A stretch of DNA of 64,000 bases from Parietaria judaica (lineage: Eukaryota > Streptophyta > Magnoliopsida > Rosales > Urticaceae), in contig OX940870.1 of NCBI GenBank assembly GCA_954871525.1, positions 5,239,501 to 5,303,500 of the forward strand. Reading direction: 5' to 3'. The number at the start of each line of letters is the position of its first letter. Positions within the stretch are counted from its first letter, which is position 1. Shown in pieces: positions 42,887-56,400 of the stretch. A program made the translations under genes and the position numbers. The notes under the pieces are model-generated. The model made no database searches. It was not told where the DNA came from and saw only the letters and a list, made by a program, of their open reading frames with translations.

Positions 42887-44184
42887 ATAAAGAACTCAAA
42901 CACAAATTCAAGTAATTTTGTCAGTAATAGGAAATTTTTGTATTCTTTGGGAACATATATAATACATACTCCTGCATTTGGCGTTGTACGTTTTATGGTC
43001 TTCGAATCCTGAAATTTAAATGGAATAGCTTTTCGTATTGTAGAATAAAAAGTTTACGTAATTAGCTATGATGGTTTTAGTGAGAGCTGAAGGGTATATA
43101 ATCTGTACTCTTATTTTATCATACAAAATGGTTATAATTTTGTAAAACAATGCAATTTATTATGTTGCTTCGTTGTCCGCTACAATTCATCTTATTTTGC
43201 AGTGAAACACACTGCTAGTTGCGGCTGTTAGTCTTACTCCTCCGTTCTTACGCAGTGGTTGCTTGTTGAGTTAAACAAAGCCATGTCTTACAAACATATC
43301 ACGGTATTACCAAATTTTTCATCGTTCTTTTGACATTTATAGATTCGTTCATACTTGTTAAATCTTCCTTTAATACAGTTAGAGGAGTCGTGACAGACGT
43401 GCTAGCTGAGCTGAACATTTTATGTTCTCGTTTCTCCATGTCAACAGGTTTGTTCTTTGCCACATTTTTTATCCTTCTCATTCACGTTTTTTTCTACTCC
43501 CTTTGACACATTTTTTATCTTCGCAATCTGCATTTTTTTTTCTCTCACAATCTGCATTATTAAGTGATTTTCAAAGTAAAAGATCTTTCGAATAGTTTCA
43601 AATGCAATGGTAATGATCAATAAAAATGGCATACAGGAACCGGAACTTCAAAGAGGCAAATATGGTACACATCATATTTGGTCTTTCAGATTTGCTTTCG
43701 TCCTTCACATTTGGGCTTCAAACTACCACGATGATTTGGAAAAGAAGCTTAAGGATTGGTTTGGAAGCGAAAGGTGAGAACTGAAAAGCTCAGATTCTTA
43801 AAAGTTTTGGCTCATGTTTATGATTTAGAATGCTTTTTTCTTTCTTTCTTCCTAATAATAAAAATCTATGTTTATTCCAATGCACGGATTCTCAAGCATG
43901 GGATTGAAGACGGTCACTTTTATCTTTAGCGTCGGTGCTCGATCAAACCGTTCACCATGGTAAGAGCACAAATAAAGCTAATCCAACACCGTGATTGCTG
44001 AATACCAATGTCCATTTGGATCATAAAGTTGTTTTCCTGTACGTTTTCTCATCGATCTAGTTGCCCAATGATTTTGAGAACTTCATGATATCTTCGGTTT
44101 GTATATGTATGTATGTATATATATATATATATATATTTTATATCTTCATTTCTTGTTGGAACATTCTTCAAGGGCTCAAATTTT
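42887..44184. other. Intergenic region, possible gene-fragment debris
   Basis: Short patches of higher GC (43625-43770, 43890-43970) look like fragments but do not read as a protein I recognise. A TCGGTG patch near 43932-43937 might be an upstream piece of the auxilin copy. A TATG/TA microsatellite lies at about 44105-44135. Confidence 0.35.
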
Positions 44185-44402
44185 ACTGACAGAAAGGCCA
44201 CGCTGTGAGGTTTTGCAGATTGGAAATACGCGGCTGAGAATGTTTTGGACGTCCTTAAGGTAACAAACTTACCTCGTGCTGTCCTTTGGATTACATGTTT
44301 CACCGATCTAATTTGTCCGTTTCGACACGCTGAAACAGGAAGCTTGGAACAAGTTCAACAAGGAAGAGCTTTCTTACTTTGAAGTTTGAAACCGAAAACG
44401 AG
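44185..44402 (+). pseudogene. Decayed copy of the auxilin-like gene 3' end
   Basis: Two exon-like parts match the last two exons of the gene at 6924-10358. The first (about 44191-44259) has AGAAAGGCCACGCTGTG and GCTGAGAATGTTTTGGACG, aligned to the end of the J domain, but the stretch encoding HPD is missing. The second (44339 onward) has GAAGCTTGGAACAAGTTCAA, nearly identical to the last exon. Similarity continues past the ancestral stop, which is mutated to TAC. The intervening intron (44260-44338) is kept with GT..AG ends, so the copy arose from DNA, not from spliced RNA. It cannot encode a working J domain. Confidence 0.8.
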
Positions 44403-47334
44403 GCAAATTGATACACGGTATCGTTCATTACGATTTTTATGATGATGTAAATGAGGTTCTGAACAAGTTAATTTTGTAATTGGGTACTGTTCCACATCGT
44501 CTGCGAGTTGTGTCCCTTTTAATTATTTATCATTCAGATTCTGATTATCTTTATTGGTTTTTATTTGCATTATTTATTTTTTCTTATGGTAACTAAGTCT
44601 AGTTTTTTTAAAGTCCAAAATTAAGTGTTTTTTAGTGGTAATTTACATAAGCTTAAACATGTTCTTTAAGATAGATATGCTGTTTTCATTTCATAGGACT
44701 CGTCTTACTGTAGGTATGTTTCAATTCGATTTGACAGTTTTATGTCTCGGGATTATTGTCGTTTACTGAGGACTTCATGCATGACCCTTGTCGTTTCATG
44801 GTCAAAGTATGTGTTCTTCAGTTTTTGGAAGCTCCATGGAGCATTCCCGAATGGATTCTAGATATGTCGTTCGTTACCATTTTTTGTCATTAACATTGTC
44901 GTTTTCCTTCTATTGTATTTGTACATACCGTTTGCCAAAGCCAGCCTCTTCGACTAATGTACGTTCAGAGTTTATGTCGTATTTACGATATGTCTTTCAC
45001 GAAAAGTTTTGCTTTGTATACTCGTAAAATCGAATCGATATGATCGGTGGTGTTAAATCTTTAATAATGTGACAAATACCTTTCAATATACTTGTACATT
45101 GCTTAGTAGTTGGTGTATAGTTAATCAACTCTATGCTATCACTAGGAATATAGAGAAGGTGATTAATGGTCTCAATTGGTTTTTCAGTGATTAGACTTGT
45201 CCGATTTCATTGGCACTGGCAAAATAATACACCACTTTTCTTCTCTGTTATCATAATCAGTATCCTTTTAGTCTTGTCCAAGTGGGTTTAATTTCAACAA
45301 TAAAAATTAAATAAATTAAATTAAAAGCTCTCACTGTTCAGTAGTCACTCCACTCCCTTCAAGTTTGGAGATTCTACTCCAATTTCTCGTCAATTAATAT
45401 TAACAATTTCCACAAAATAAAGTGGATTCCATTTTATATTGTCTTCTAAAGCAAAAGTGGGAGCCGCGCTTCCTAGAAATATAACCAACAACCCACTAAC
45501 TTAAACCGGTCAAGATCTTGAATTCCCAGTCATTTGTGATCCAAAACAAATAAAATTTTTTTAAAAAAAACACATAATCTAGAATTCTCGGTGGAATGTA
45601 GATGCCAGAAGGTTGCCGGTCAAAGGCAACCTGTTATGGCGACTGGAGTCGCTTCCCTGATGAACCAAAAACGAGCTATGCACGCAATGACTGCGTCCTG
45701 CGGGTCCGGGCACGTGCGGATGGACGCGAAAGAGGGCCTACCACGCAGTAATCCTCGGGTGGCCATGGCGGCTGCAGTTTCCTTCCCACTAACTCCTCTT
45801 TCCACCACCACAACTTATCTCTTTCTTAAACATTATGATTATTATCTTTTGACTGATTATAATTTTTTTCTTATTTATATGTAGTCACGTTTATATCATT
45901 AAAAGGACAAAGATTTTTTTACAATTTCCAAACAGGAAAGTCAACTAAAAATCGTACTTGACTTTGGCCAAGTGACTCAATGGAATAAGATTGAGAGTAT
46001 ATTTCCCCACCAAAACATGTTACACATGTGAAGTGTGAAACAATGTCAATATCAATAGTATGACTTATATACACGGAGCCTAATATCGTATACAGTTTGG
46101 AGTGACAAACAGACACGACAGATTGCTTGAAACTAATCTTGATCACACAATGTGCTTCCTTTTTGGAAGGGAAATACATGTATGACATAACTTAATTACA
46201 TGCTTGTTGTATTCACATATCTCTCTCTACAACACCACCTTTCAAATCTCTCTTAAGCATTTCCATTTCAATGGGCAGCTAGCTAGCGTGTAGAGCCTTC
46301 TCTCGATTTAACCCGCTATGTTTTGGCATCGACTTCTTCGGTTCCCTAAGCGTATTCTTTGGTGTTCGTTATCATGTGGTTTATCAGTTTATGAGATTTG
46401 ACGCTAGCGAAATTTTTATTATTTTACGTTAATTATCTTTATACTTTGTCTATAATTTTTAGAAAATGGGCATTTAAGCTGTAACAAACAGAAAAAGGGC
46501 AGCTAAATATATACATATATGTAAATTTATTGTTTGCTATATAAAAGTGGGCAAGAAGGAATCTTTGAGCAAATATGAGTTTTGGTGTCCTTATCAATGT
46601 ATTGTAGACTAGTGTAGCATATCTCCTTATTACTAGTCTTGAATGTGATTGTGGGACTCTCTTCTTCTGTTTCAAAATTGACACGTCACACTCGCACAAG
46701 ATTTCAAGCCCATCTCTCTCAGATCAGATCTCCAATTAATTAAAGTGCATTCACTACTCACTGACTCTGTAACTGATCACACACGAAGACTCTTCTCATC
46801 AAACTCAACACCGAATCTCATCATCAATTAAATCATGTCAAATCCATAACACTTCTCTTTCACTCGAATCATTTATTTTCCTTAGCCAAACACATATATA
46901 TATTTATTTCACTCGGTCTTTTGGATTTACGAGTTTTTTTTTTCGGGTTAATTCAGCCTAGCCGTTATTTATTTCCGTACTCTTTTTCGAAGAAAAACAT
47001 TTGGACTCGGATTTAACACTAATTTTTATTGATTTATTTGTTCGATTTCTAACACACTTCAGTCACTCTGGCAATATTAGCAAAATCCAAAATTGAAGAG
47101 CTTGAATTTTTATATTATTATTGATTGCTTGATGAAAGCATTACAAAGTTGACAACTTTTTCTTGTCTTGAATAATTTCTTCTTTCCATTTGGATCACTC
47201 AGAGACTCGTGCTTCAATTTCATTTAGGTACAGTCAAACACGGTCTCTCTCTGACCACCATTAATCTCCTCTAAAACACCATGAAATACAGCAAGCAACG
47301 GCCCTTTTTGCAGGCCCTGGTTATGGACAAACTC
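44403..47334. other. Long intergenic region
   Basis: Mostly AT-rich and without a recognisable gene. A GC-rich island at about 45585-45785 contains a short hairpin (GTTGCC..GGCAAC near 45614-45631) and frames on both strands that I cannot assign. The end of the stretch (from about 47000) should hold the permease 3' UTR. Confidence 0.4.
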
Positions 47335-49321
47335 CTAGTAGCTGGTGGAGAAGGGCTTGTACGTCTTCAAATCCAGCACCACTCCGGCGATGGACCCGGC
47401 CGCGGCCGCGATGGTGATGATCAGGCACGCTGCGCTCAGCAGCTGCAGGCAGAGCCAGCGCGTGCTCCACTTCGGGATCCGCTTCTGCACAATGTACATC
47501 TCGACCGGGTAGTACACCGTCAGCGGCCAGAACCCGAGCGCGCCGAGCAGCCCCACGACGTCGTTGAAGAACGGGAGCAGCATGGAGATCACGGTCGTCA
47601 CGACGACGAAAGCCGTCCTCCACACGACGCGGAACGGGTTGAGGCGGAATGACTTGCCGGCACCGATCGGGATGACGATCTCGGCGGTCACGAAGGCGCT
47701 GTCGGGGTATCTGGCCACCGCTTGCTTCTCGACGAAGGCGAACAGGGGCTGGCAGTAGACCTGGTAGGCACCGACGAGGTGGATGACGATTGCGGCGTTG
47801 GCGATGTCGAGGAGCCAGTAGGGGTTGTAGAACCCGAAGCCGGTGAGGAGGTTTCCTGGCGCTGAGTCCCCAAAAGCTGCATAGCCCGCGCATCCGCAGA
47901 GCATGTAGAATACCGTCGTCGTCACCACACTGATCATTGTCGCCTTCTTCATCGTCTTCGACTCCGCAGGAGGCGACCGGATCGTGTCCTGTCAATTTTT
48001 CATTCCGGGTCAGATAAGGCCTAAAGGGTGATGCAATGACTAACACGGGTCATAAACCGGAATTTTTATACTCCCTCTACCGGTTTTCCGGCATTTGGAA
48101 CAAATTCATTAGCAGTTTCGATAACCGATATGGTATCTTAGTCCCGGTTTTTTCAATTATCTCGTGAAATCATTTTTGATACCAAGTGGCGGTATTTACG
48201 GGTTTTGAATTGGTAACCGGTAACCGCAGATTCCGGGTTTTGCGTGAGTTCTCGTGTATACCTGAATTTCGATAAGGATGATCGAGTAAGAATACGCGAA
48301 GGCAATGTCGCCAAGAGCTTGGAAGCTCCTCCATATCTTCTGGGTCTGAGTCACTGTTCCGATGCTGATTCCGGTGAGACTACCTCCGAGTTTCCCGTTC
48401 GCTGTTTAACGATCAAAGCAAGAACAAGTCAGTTAAACCTTCAAGAGTGGAAAAGGACCGTTTCTTCTCGGTGTCCGGCCTCAGCCCAGCTATACATACC
48501 GGCAACTTGAGCGATCCCGAGGCCGAGGCCGATGGTGGAGTACATGAAGGACATGACCGCCGCGACGATGGAGAGCCACCATAGCTGGTCGAAGTCGGGA
48601 ATCTGCGAGAAGATTATCTCCACCACACCGAACGCGATCATGTACGGGTTGCTGTTTATCCGGCACGGGTCCTTCCCTCCGCTGCTATGGAAGCAGTTTG
48701 ACCTCTTGATCGCCCTGCAGCAAGAAAGATCAGTCAGTACTGAATCACTTCATAATCCGAAGAGAGAAGCCGCCATTGAAGCTATCACTCACATCATGCT
48801 GATGGACGAAGCTATGGTGTATCCGATGGCCACGCCGAACAGGTTCAGGTACTGAACGCACCCGCAGATCTTCACCTGAAGCCCGCCGAGGTTGGACCGG
48901 ACGGCGTCCATGTAGGTGTAGTTCCTCTTCCCGGTGACGGGGTCGCCGGAGCGGTAGCAAGCGGAGAGCAGAGTTGAGGTGTAGTACGTCACGAAGGAGA
49001 ATAGGAACATCACCGCCGGTCCGGCCACCCATCCCAGCTGCGCCGTCGCCCACGCCAGCGACAGAACTCCCGACCCGATAACCGCAGTGATGATATGGGC
49101 ACTCCCGGTCCACACAGTCCCTGACACAGCACAAAACTATCATCAAGAACTATATATATATATATATATGTATGTATAATATACACGCACATATAACGGT
49201 TGATCATACCGGTTCTTTTGAGGCGCCCATCGTCGTCGAAGCACTTGGAGGCCGTGGGCTGAGCGACGTCGACGGAGACGTCGAAGACTTGACGGTGTTG
49301 AAGCTGTTGGTGATCACCCAT
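47335..49321 (-). CDS. Amino acid permease, AAP family
   Basis: Five exons join in frame to 482 residues: 49210-49321, 48793-49120, 48500-48714, 48262-48401 and 47335-47988, all GT..AG. The N-terminus ends in CFDDDGRLKRTGTVWT, and the body carries hallmark AAP phrases: AHIITAVIGSGVLSLAWATA, NYTYMDAVRSNLGG, FGVAIGYTIASSISMM, GTVTQTQKIWRSFQALGDIA and AAFGDSAPGNLLTGFGFYNP. There are about eleven hydrophobic membrane segments, and the length is typical for the family. AAPs are plasma-membrane proton-coupled importers of neutral and acidic amino acids, used in phloem loading and seed or root uptake. The wording is closest to the AAP2/3/4/6 group, but the exact member is not assignable. The ATG at 49321 is the only plausible start. 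Confidence 0.95.
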
Positions 49322-49570
49322 CTTAAGGAAAACAAGGAAAGTATTAAGCTTCTGTGTGACTCTGGTCTAATAATAAGCTCTCTTCTCCGAGTTGTGTGAA
49401 GAGACAGAAGCTTCACACACACCAAGGAGGGTCTCAGAGACCCAGAAGAATTCGAAAATGGCGTAATGTAATGCCTCTGGTTTTGAAAGAAGATGCAGAG
49501 AGAGAGAGAGAGTGAAGTGAGGAAATGGAAATGGGATTTGGGCATGGAGAGAGTGGAACGAAGGAGGTGT

Positions 49571-49577
49571 ATTTATA
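49571..49577 (-). promoter_or_regulatory. TATA box of the amino acid permease
   Basis: On the minus strand the sequence reads TATAAAT, 250 bp upstream of the permease ATG. A GA/TC-rich 5' UTR stretch follows (about 49495-49515). Confidence 0.5.
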
Positions 49578-49599
49578 GTGCGAGTTCGGTTCGGAAGTG

Positions 49600-50830
49600 A
49601 AACCCACGAGGTCTTACGACTCGTGTGTCAAACGACGACCGTGCTTTGACTTTTTGCCACTCTTTTATTCATACTTTATTATTTATTTAATTAATTAATT
49701 TTGCACCAACCGATCATCAAACTCTGGGCTTTATTTTATTTTATTTTGATATTTCAAATTTTATTTGGACACGTAGAAAGTAGTCTGCTAATTCACTTCC
49801 TCCTTCGTCTTTGTTTTCTTTCATCTTTAATGATAATTGAGGAAGATAAGAAGATAAGAGTAATGGTTTTTGAAACGCTTATACATATTTACGTATATAT
49901 ATATGTATATTTGCTTAAAATACCAACACAACACAACCCACATGAACGAGATATTAATAGATATATAATATAACAATAAACTTCGTAACATGTATAGAAT
50001 ATTTTAAGTCGATATTATTCCTTGCAATAATATTCTCTTAGAGATGAATAATGTATATTTTCTCTGGCTAGAACTTGAGATTTTTTATATATAATTTTCT
50101 CTTTCCTCTATCCTGGCTTGCTGTCATTTTTCTAAAAAAAAACGTTACTTATATTTTAGATGGAAAATAATAATTAACATGCATTGAATATTTTGATATT
50201 AAAATAGGAGTATGGCACTCTTGGACAAAACAATAAATGAATGTCTTCTGTAAGAAAAAAACACAAAACGAGTCAACTATTGAACAACTCACAACAAGAC
50301 ACGCAAAAACCTTTATAAAAAATGTCTTATAAAGTACCTTCATTTTTCCACCTTTGACAATCGAGCTCTTCCTTCACTCTTCCAAGCTTGTTATTATATA
50401 TATAATAATTATAACAACAATAATAATTTTATAGAATGTGGAAACCCTAAGGAAGAAGTACTCGTTGTTTAGAGATGAGAAGTGAGTCTTTGGTGATTTG
50501 TTGGTGGTTCTAGTTGTTGAAAGTGGTGGTTTATATATAGGAGTGTTGGAAGGAAGAAATTGATAAAAATTAAATAAAGTGAATAATAAATAATAGGTCT
50601 CTTTACGTGACTACCTCTCAAGTTTGAATCAAAGATTCTCATATATGGCTTCTCATCCACCGTTAATGCCCTATCAGAATGTGATTCTCATCTCATAATT
50701 ATTTCAGTGCTACTAATTAAATAATGCACATTATTTATACACCCAATACACACTGTTTTACATCGAATACTCGAGTGGTCATAATTAATATCATATTAAT
50801 GTATACAATATAGTTTTTATAAATTAATAT
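49600..50830. other. AT-rich intergenic region
   Basis: No supported gene. A minus-strand TATA-like motif near 50531-50540 lies 190 bp before a 64-codon frame (50149-50343, MKVLYKTFFIKVFACLVVSC), which could be a small secreted peptide but may be chance. Confidence 0.35.
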
Positions 50831-51514
50831 TGTTAGGACTCGAGAATTTTATTAATTTATCGAAGTATAATTTTGCTGTATAATATGAGTAAGGTAAGGT
50901 GTAGGAAATGCCTGAATCGAGATTTGAATTCGTTTGACTTTTCGAGTTAGACCCCGACCACATTTAATTGGCACGATATTTGTGAAATCAACAATTAATT
51001 AATTAATTAATTAATTAATTATGACCTAATGGGCTTGAACTCATTTACTGGGCTCAAAAGTCAATTAGGTCATTTAACCTTGTGGGCTATTTAAGCCACA
51101 GGGAGCTCACAAATTCGCCTAACCCTAGCCTCTACAGATCAGAAAATTCACCCCCTCCTCTAGCAAGATAGAGGAGGAGTTTTCTCTCCTAGTGTTCCCG
51201 TCAGTTTTGCCGTCTAATCACTGAGAGAGACCTAGATGTCAATCGATGAGATTTTCGGTCTTAGAGACATTCCCGCAACGACGTGGTGGACGAGTTAGAG
51301 GCTTTACATTTGTATAGCACGATCAAACCGCGCCAATCCCGAGCACGCACGCAAATGAGAAATTGGCAATATTTGGTATTGTTGGCTAAAGGACCAAAAG
51401 TCTGGTAACGTATCGAATCTATTATCTTACTATTCGATATTCTAGATCATAATTTTGATTATATTCCGGGATTTCCGCAATCGAGATTGAGAAAAGTCAT
51501 CAAAAAACCCAACA
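50831..51514 (+). mobile_element. Probable solo LTR
   Basis: The segment begins TGTTAGGACTCGAG and ends AACCCAACA, giving TG..CA ends with an inverted TGTTAGG/CCCAACA pair (one mismatch). It holds an AATT microsatellite (about 50993-51020), a promoter-like GGCTATTTAAGCC (about 51087), and a moderately GC-rich R/U5-like stretch. No partner LTR or coding region is in the window. I could not find a target duplication, so the ends are tentative. Confidence 0.45.
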
Positions 51515-53099
51515 TCAGGATCATACAAAAATATTATTTAATCGAGAATATTAATTTAACGATGTTCTACTGTAAGAGCTTTTTATTTTGTATTTTTGCT
51601 TGGATCTTTTATATGTAAATTTATAATACACCTGTAATGTTATATTTTTTACTTTATTATGTAGTTTTATATATATAATCTTATATTTGAGTTTTGTATT
51701 ATCTTCGATTTGCAAAATTTTAATTTCGTAATATGTTAACACAAAATTGTTTTAAGAAGTTTTTTTATTTTTAATTTATTTTTATCCATCTAACTTTTGA
51801 TTTTGTATTTTGTCCTTGTGTAGATCCTTGACAATGAGTTTTATATTTATCTATATAGCATATAATTTTGTATTTCTGTCTTTATTTGACCACTGATACT
51901 ATAATGGTAACTTAACTAAATTATTTAGAGCTTATAAATACAAAATTAGAAGCTACACGTGAATAAAATACAAAACTAGTCATTTTACAAATTATTAAAG
52001 TCACCAGAACAAAAATATGAAATTAGGGTGTATATGAATATTTTTTTACATATTCTTATTTTTGAATGTTATCTTCTTGTGCGATATTATTATATATTTA
52101 ATGTGATTCGAGACATTGGACCAGCGCAATTAATTTACGTTTTCATAGAGTTATTCTGATTGAATATATTTAATAATAATAGTAATAATAATGCCAATTG
52201 ACAGATGGCCAAAAAGTGGTATCGTATTCTCATATTTTGTTCTCTATATATTATGAATAGGGAACGAGAGGTTATTAGGAAAAGGCATATATATATAAGT
52301 GAGTGACTATAATCTAACTTTCCAGTATATATATATGTGCATTATACTATATGCTATATGTATGAATTCCTTCACTGCAAATTAAATAATTTATATCACA
52401 ATATTCTTTTTATAGATCATGACATCTATATATATATATATATATATATAAAAACAAACCAAAATAGAAGCGAATATTTCACAACATCACACAAATTTTG
52501 CGAAGTAATTAATTTGAAATGCCGTCAGTTGAATCCATGTTGATTACTCCAAGTAAATATGTTTATATAAGTTGTTATTATAGAAACACAGTTAACGACA
52601 AAAGAAAAGAACATAGTAACTTTTAGGTGAAAAATGTGGGTGATAGTGCCAAATTGTTGGGGGTAAAAATCGTTTTACAACAATCACGGCGTCGTGCGAC
52701 AACACCGAATTTAGAGAGTATTTCTTGGGTCGCAAAATAGGTCGTGCGCTTCTGATAATATTGCTTCTGATAATATTGTATGCAAAATGATAAGTAGTTT
52801 TACGAAATGGGAGAGAAAATATATAGGATAAATTAGTGTGCATGTGATTTTCTTTATCTTCTCGACTCCATTGCTTTTCTTGTACAAATGTGTGAAGAAA
52901 ACAAGTATAAGCTTGAACTCTTTAGTACAATAATAAATATAAAAAAGAGAATGCTCTCTAGGGATTGATGATAATAATTTTTTTTATATATAGTGAATGC
53001 CTTTTTGATTGGTTATTCTTGGTTTTCGTGAAGGACGCGTTACTCTATTCATAGACGTAAATTTGGGTCTCCTAACGTGCTCTGATTACAAGGAATAAC
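51515..53099. other. AT-rich intergenic region
   Basis: No gene. TA microsatellites lie at 52422-52450 and nearby. A patch at 52655-52720 resembles, in inverted orientation, the sequence at 57795-57850. Confidence 0.4.
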
Positions 53100-53450
53100 A
53101 AGCCCTAATCGTGTGATCTCAGCTATTTCCTACGGCCTGGGTCGCACAGAATCGTGTCAGCCCCTCGGGGACATCCTCTTGCGGGTGAATCACTTGAGCT
53201 AACCTTTGAGCTATTGGCGAGCTTGTCGTCCCTTCCCTGTCATCTTAGCCTTCAATCTGTCGAGCAGTGTCTACACGATTGCGTTCTATCGGATGAGATT
53301 TTGTTTCCTGATCCAAGCAAGTCTTCTCGATTGGGTCTGCCTCGATTAAGGACCCAGTCGTCAGTATGCTTTATATGTGCATGGGGCGCTTCTTCTCGTT
53401 ATTCCTCTTATAGCCATGTGGCTCTTTGGTCAAAGTTTGTGTGTTGACCT
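53100..53450. other. GC-richer island with an unassigned open frame
   Basis: Within AT-rich surroundings this block is close to 50% GC and carries a 97-codon frame (53154-53447, + strand) without a recognisable motif. It may be a fragment of a gene or transposon. I assign no function. Confidence 0.3.
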
Positions 53451-56400
53451 TCTGAGCCTCAAACCACGATCGACCCCAACCACAACGATTATAACTTGTA
53501 ATTAATCACAAATATTTGCTTTACGACATTTGGGAATTTTTTTACGGGTAAGATTTGAAAACGGATTTGGTCGACAAAATTCTCTTATATTATATTATAT
53601 ATATATAAAAAAAATATAAGTATGGTACATATATATTCTTTACAGGACATGGGATGCTAAGAGTTTTCATCATTGAGAGCGCACTGCGACTTCTTAGTGC
53701 GATCGATGCCAAAATTTATCTCTTATTTTCTTAACGCTATGATATATATCGTGTAAAACGATTCATAGCATTTAATAATTAATAAATGTATCCAATAGTA
53801 ACTATTAGCTAGATATGCCTAATGTACATACTAATCCAATTTGATTCTTAGTGTTTACAGCGTTATAGTAACTAATAATAATGTTTTCTTAAAAAAAATA
53901 ACTAATAATAATGTTTAAGAAAATAATTTAAGGTGCCAGGTGGGATATTCGAAATACAAGCATATATATACATATATATATATATATTAATTATTAATTG
54001 ACGTAGCCACTAACTCTAAGTATTAGTTACTATTAAAACCACAAAACACATTTTTATTTTTTTATTGAATTATGGCATTTTTCTTAGTCGCAAAAGACAG
54101 TTTTGCAAACTGATATTTTACTTCTTTAACTTTGCCATTCTTTTCTTACTTGTAAATCTTACTTATATAAATTGCAGAGTCGCAAAAATTTAACGCATTA
54201 AAAATTATCTGAAAACTCAACTGTTAAATAATATTTGTCAGTGAATTTTAGACCAAAAAATACTAATTATTATTGTCACGGACGGTACGGACATGACTTG
54301 TCTTGATATTGTTTATGTATTTTGTTGGTTGATTGATATAATAAATTTTGTTTTGCTGTCGTTTTTTTAAGAATGTATTAGCAGTTTAGCACAGCGCGTG
54401 GCAAGTAATTAGAGAGCATGATTAAATTAATTTTAATAATTAGCAGCTCCATAACATGCTGTTCTTGTCGCGACGTACTGGGTTTGGACTTTGGAGGATA
54501 ATCAAAGCAAATAATTCATTAAATTAAGAAGAATAATAACTATATTAACTCATTGCACATGCAAGTTTGAATTCGATACATGATAAAATATTATTTATCA
54601 ATTTTACTTGTTTCATTTTTCTTTATTAAGTTTATAATATAATGATGACTCTACTATCTTCAATTGGATTTTATTATTAATTTTTTTTATATATTTAAGC
54701 TTAATTAACTATGACACCATTTTAAATCTTCAAGTTTCACTTTAAAAACATTTGAAAATGAAAGAATAATCCATGACTTTATAGATTTTATTAAGTCACT
54801 GTGTTTTTTTTTCTTCTTCTTCATGCGAGGTCCTTAATAATACAAGTGGTCTCGTCATCAACCTCGTGTCTTAAAAATCGTAACTAGTAAATTTGAGAGG
54901 ATGTTTTTACATATGAATTACTTATATTGTTAAATTAATATTAACATGTTTATATATCATGATAATTGTATTTGTATTCACATACTCGGAAGATGACCTT
55001 TCACTAATCAATCACAACACAAAAATGACTTAATATTAATAAAGGGGAATATTATAAGTAACATGCATGACATGATAATAATTGCATTAAATTTTATTCA
55101 GAAAATGACCGTTCACTAATCAAACACTGCGATGGAGAATAGTCTCTTGCTTGTTTGCTTAAAACTTTCCCTCGATGGTGACTCGAACAAGAATTTAAGA
55201 ACTACAATAATACTCTCTTGATTGAAGCTAAGCGAATATTATACTCAATAATTCATACCTTAAAGGAACTTTGACGAAGAAAACTTTTCAACAATTAAAA
55301 AGAAAGGAAAACATTAACAAGTAAATGCGAACGTTGTTTAGTTTCAAATAGAAAAAAAAAAAAAAAAAAACTCAACGATGAATAATGATAATAAGTAATT
55401 GACAAAAATGTACCTTAATTTTGGTAGTTGGTGCACTTAAGCCCTTAATTCTTTATAAATCGATACATTGTTTCTTGTGCGTTAAAAATGATAAAAATAT
55501 TTATTTATTTATTTATTTGCAGCATACATATATTTTATTTCAAGAGTTTTTTTATCGATTAATTATTTTTTTCAAATATATTCAACTTTTGTATAATTGA
55601 TTGAACAACGTACAGTCGTACACAAATTAACTACTTTTTACAAATATTTAGACATTACTACGAAAACGTAAAATTCGCAAAGCAAAACATGCAAAGTTTT
55701 GAAGACAGTATTGTCAATTACTATACAAAAATGCTTATGAACGAACTTATTTGTTAGTATATTGTATAAACACATATATTTAGCTTAATTTAGGTACTAT
55801 AAAATTGTTAAAATGTGGAATATTTCTAATGTATAATCAAAGCTACGAGATATTGATGAATAATTTTCTTTTCGTAAGATATGTACACATAAGAAAAGAA
55901 AGAATACTACACAAAACTGATAAATATGTATAACTCATATGAGTCAAAAAGTTCTGAGTGTAGCCGAAATAGTGGAATAAATCGAAAATGATCTTTCTCT
56001 TGGCCGTCATGGGATGTATATAGAAGATAATTATTTAAAAAAAAATATAGATTTTACTATAAATAAATTGGTCAAAATGCAAATTGAAAGTACACTTTGT
56101 AGTTGGTGTTTGTCCCACTCAACCAATTAATTGGAATAGTTTGAGAATATGAAAAGAGTGACATTTCTAAAGCTTCAATTTGATAATATTATGAGCTCCA
56201 AAAGGCACTTCACGGATGAGATATATACCCCAAAGTGGCTATCTACATCTGATCCGATCGTCTCCAAATTGTTTTCAAAAGTTATTTGGTGTTTTTATTT
56301 ATTTATTTATTCTTATTTTGGAATATAATTGGATATAAAGAAATTAAATTGACAGATAGTATCATATCGTACGTACCGACCTATATAATATATAATATCT

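Noticed and set aside
44788..45027. 79-codon frame near 44.8 kb
   Set aside because: It has no motif, AT-rich composition and no splice partners; treated as chance.
50355..50395. miR159/miR319-like precursor on the minus strand
   Set aside because: TTGGAAGAGTGAAGGAAGAG only loosely resembles the mature sequence, and no complementary 5' arm is present.
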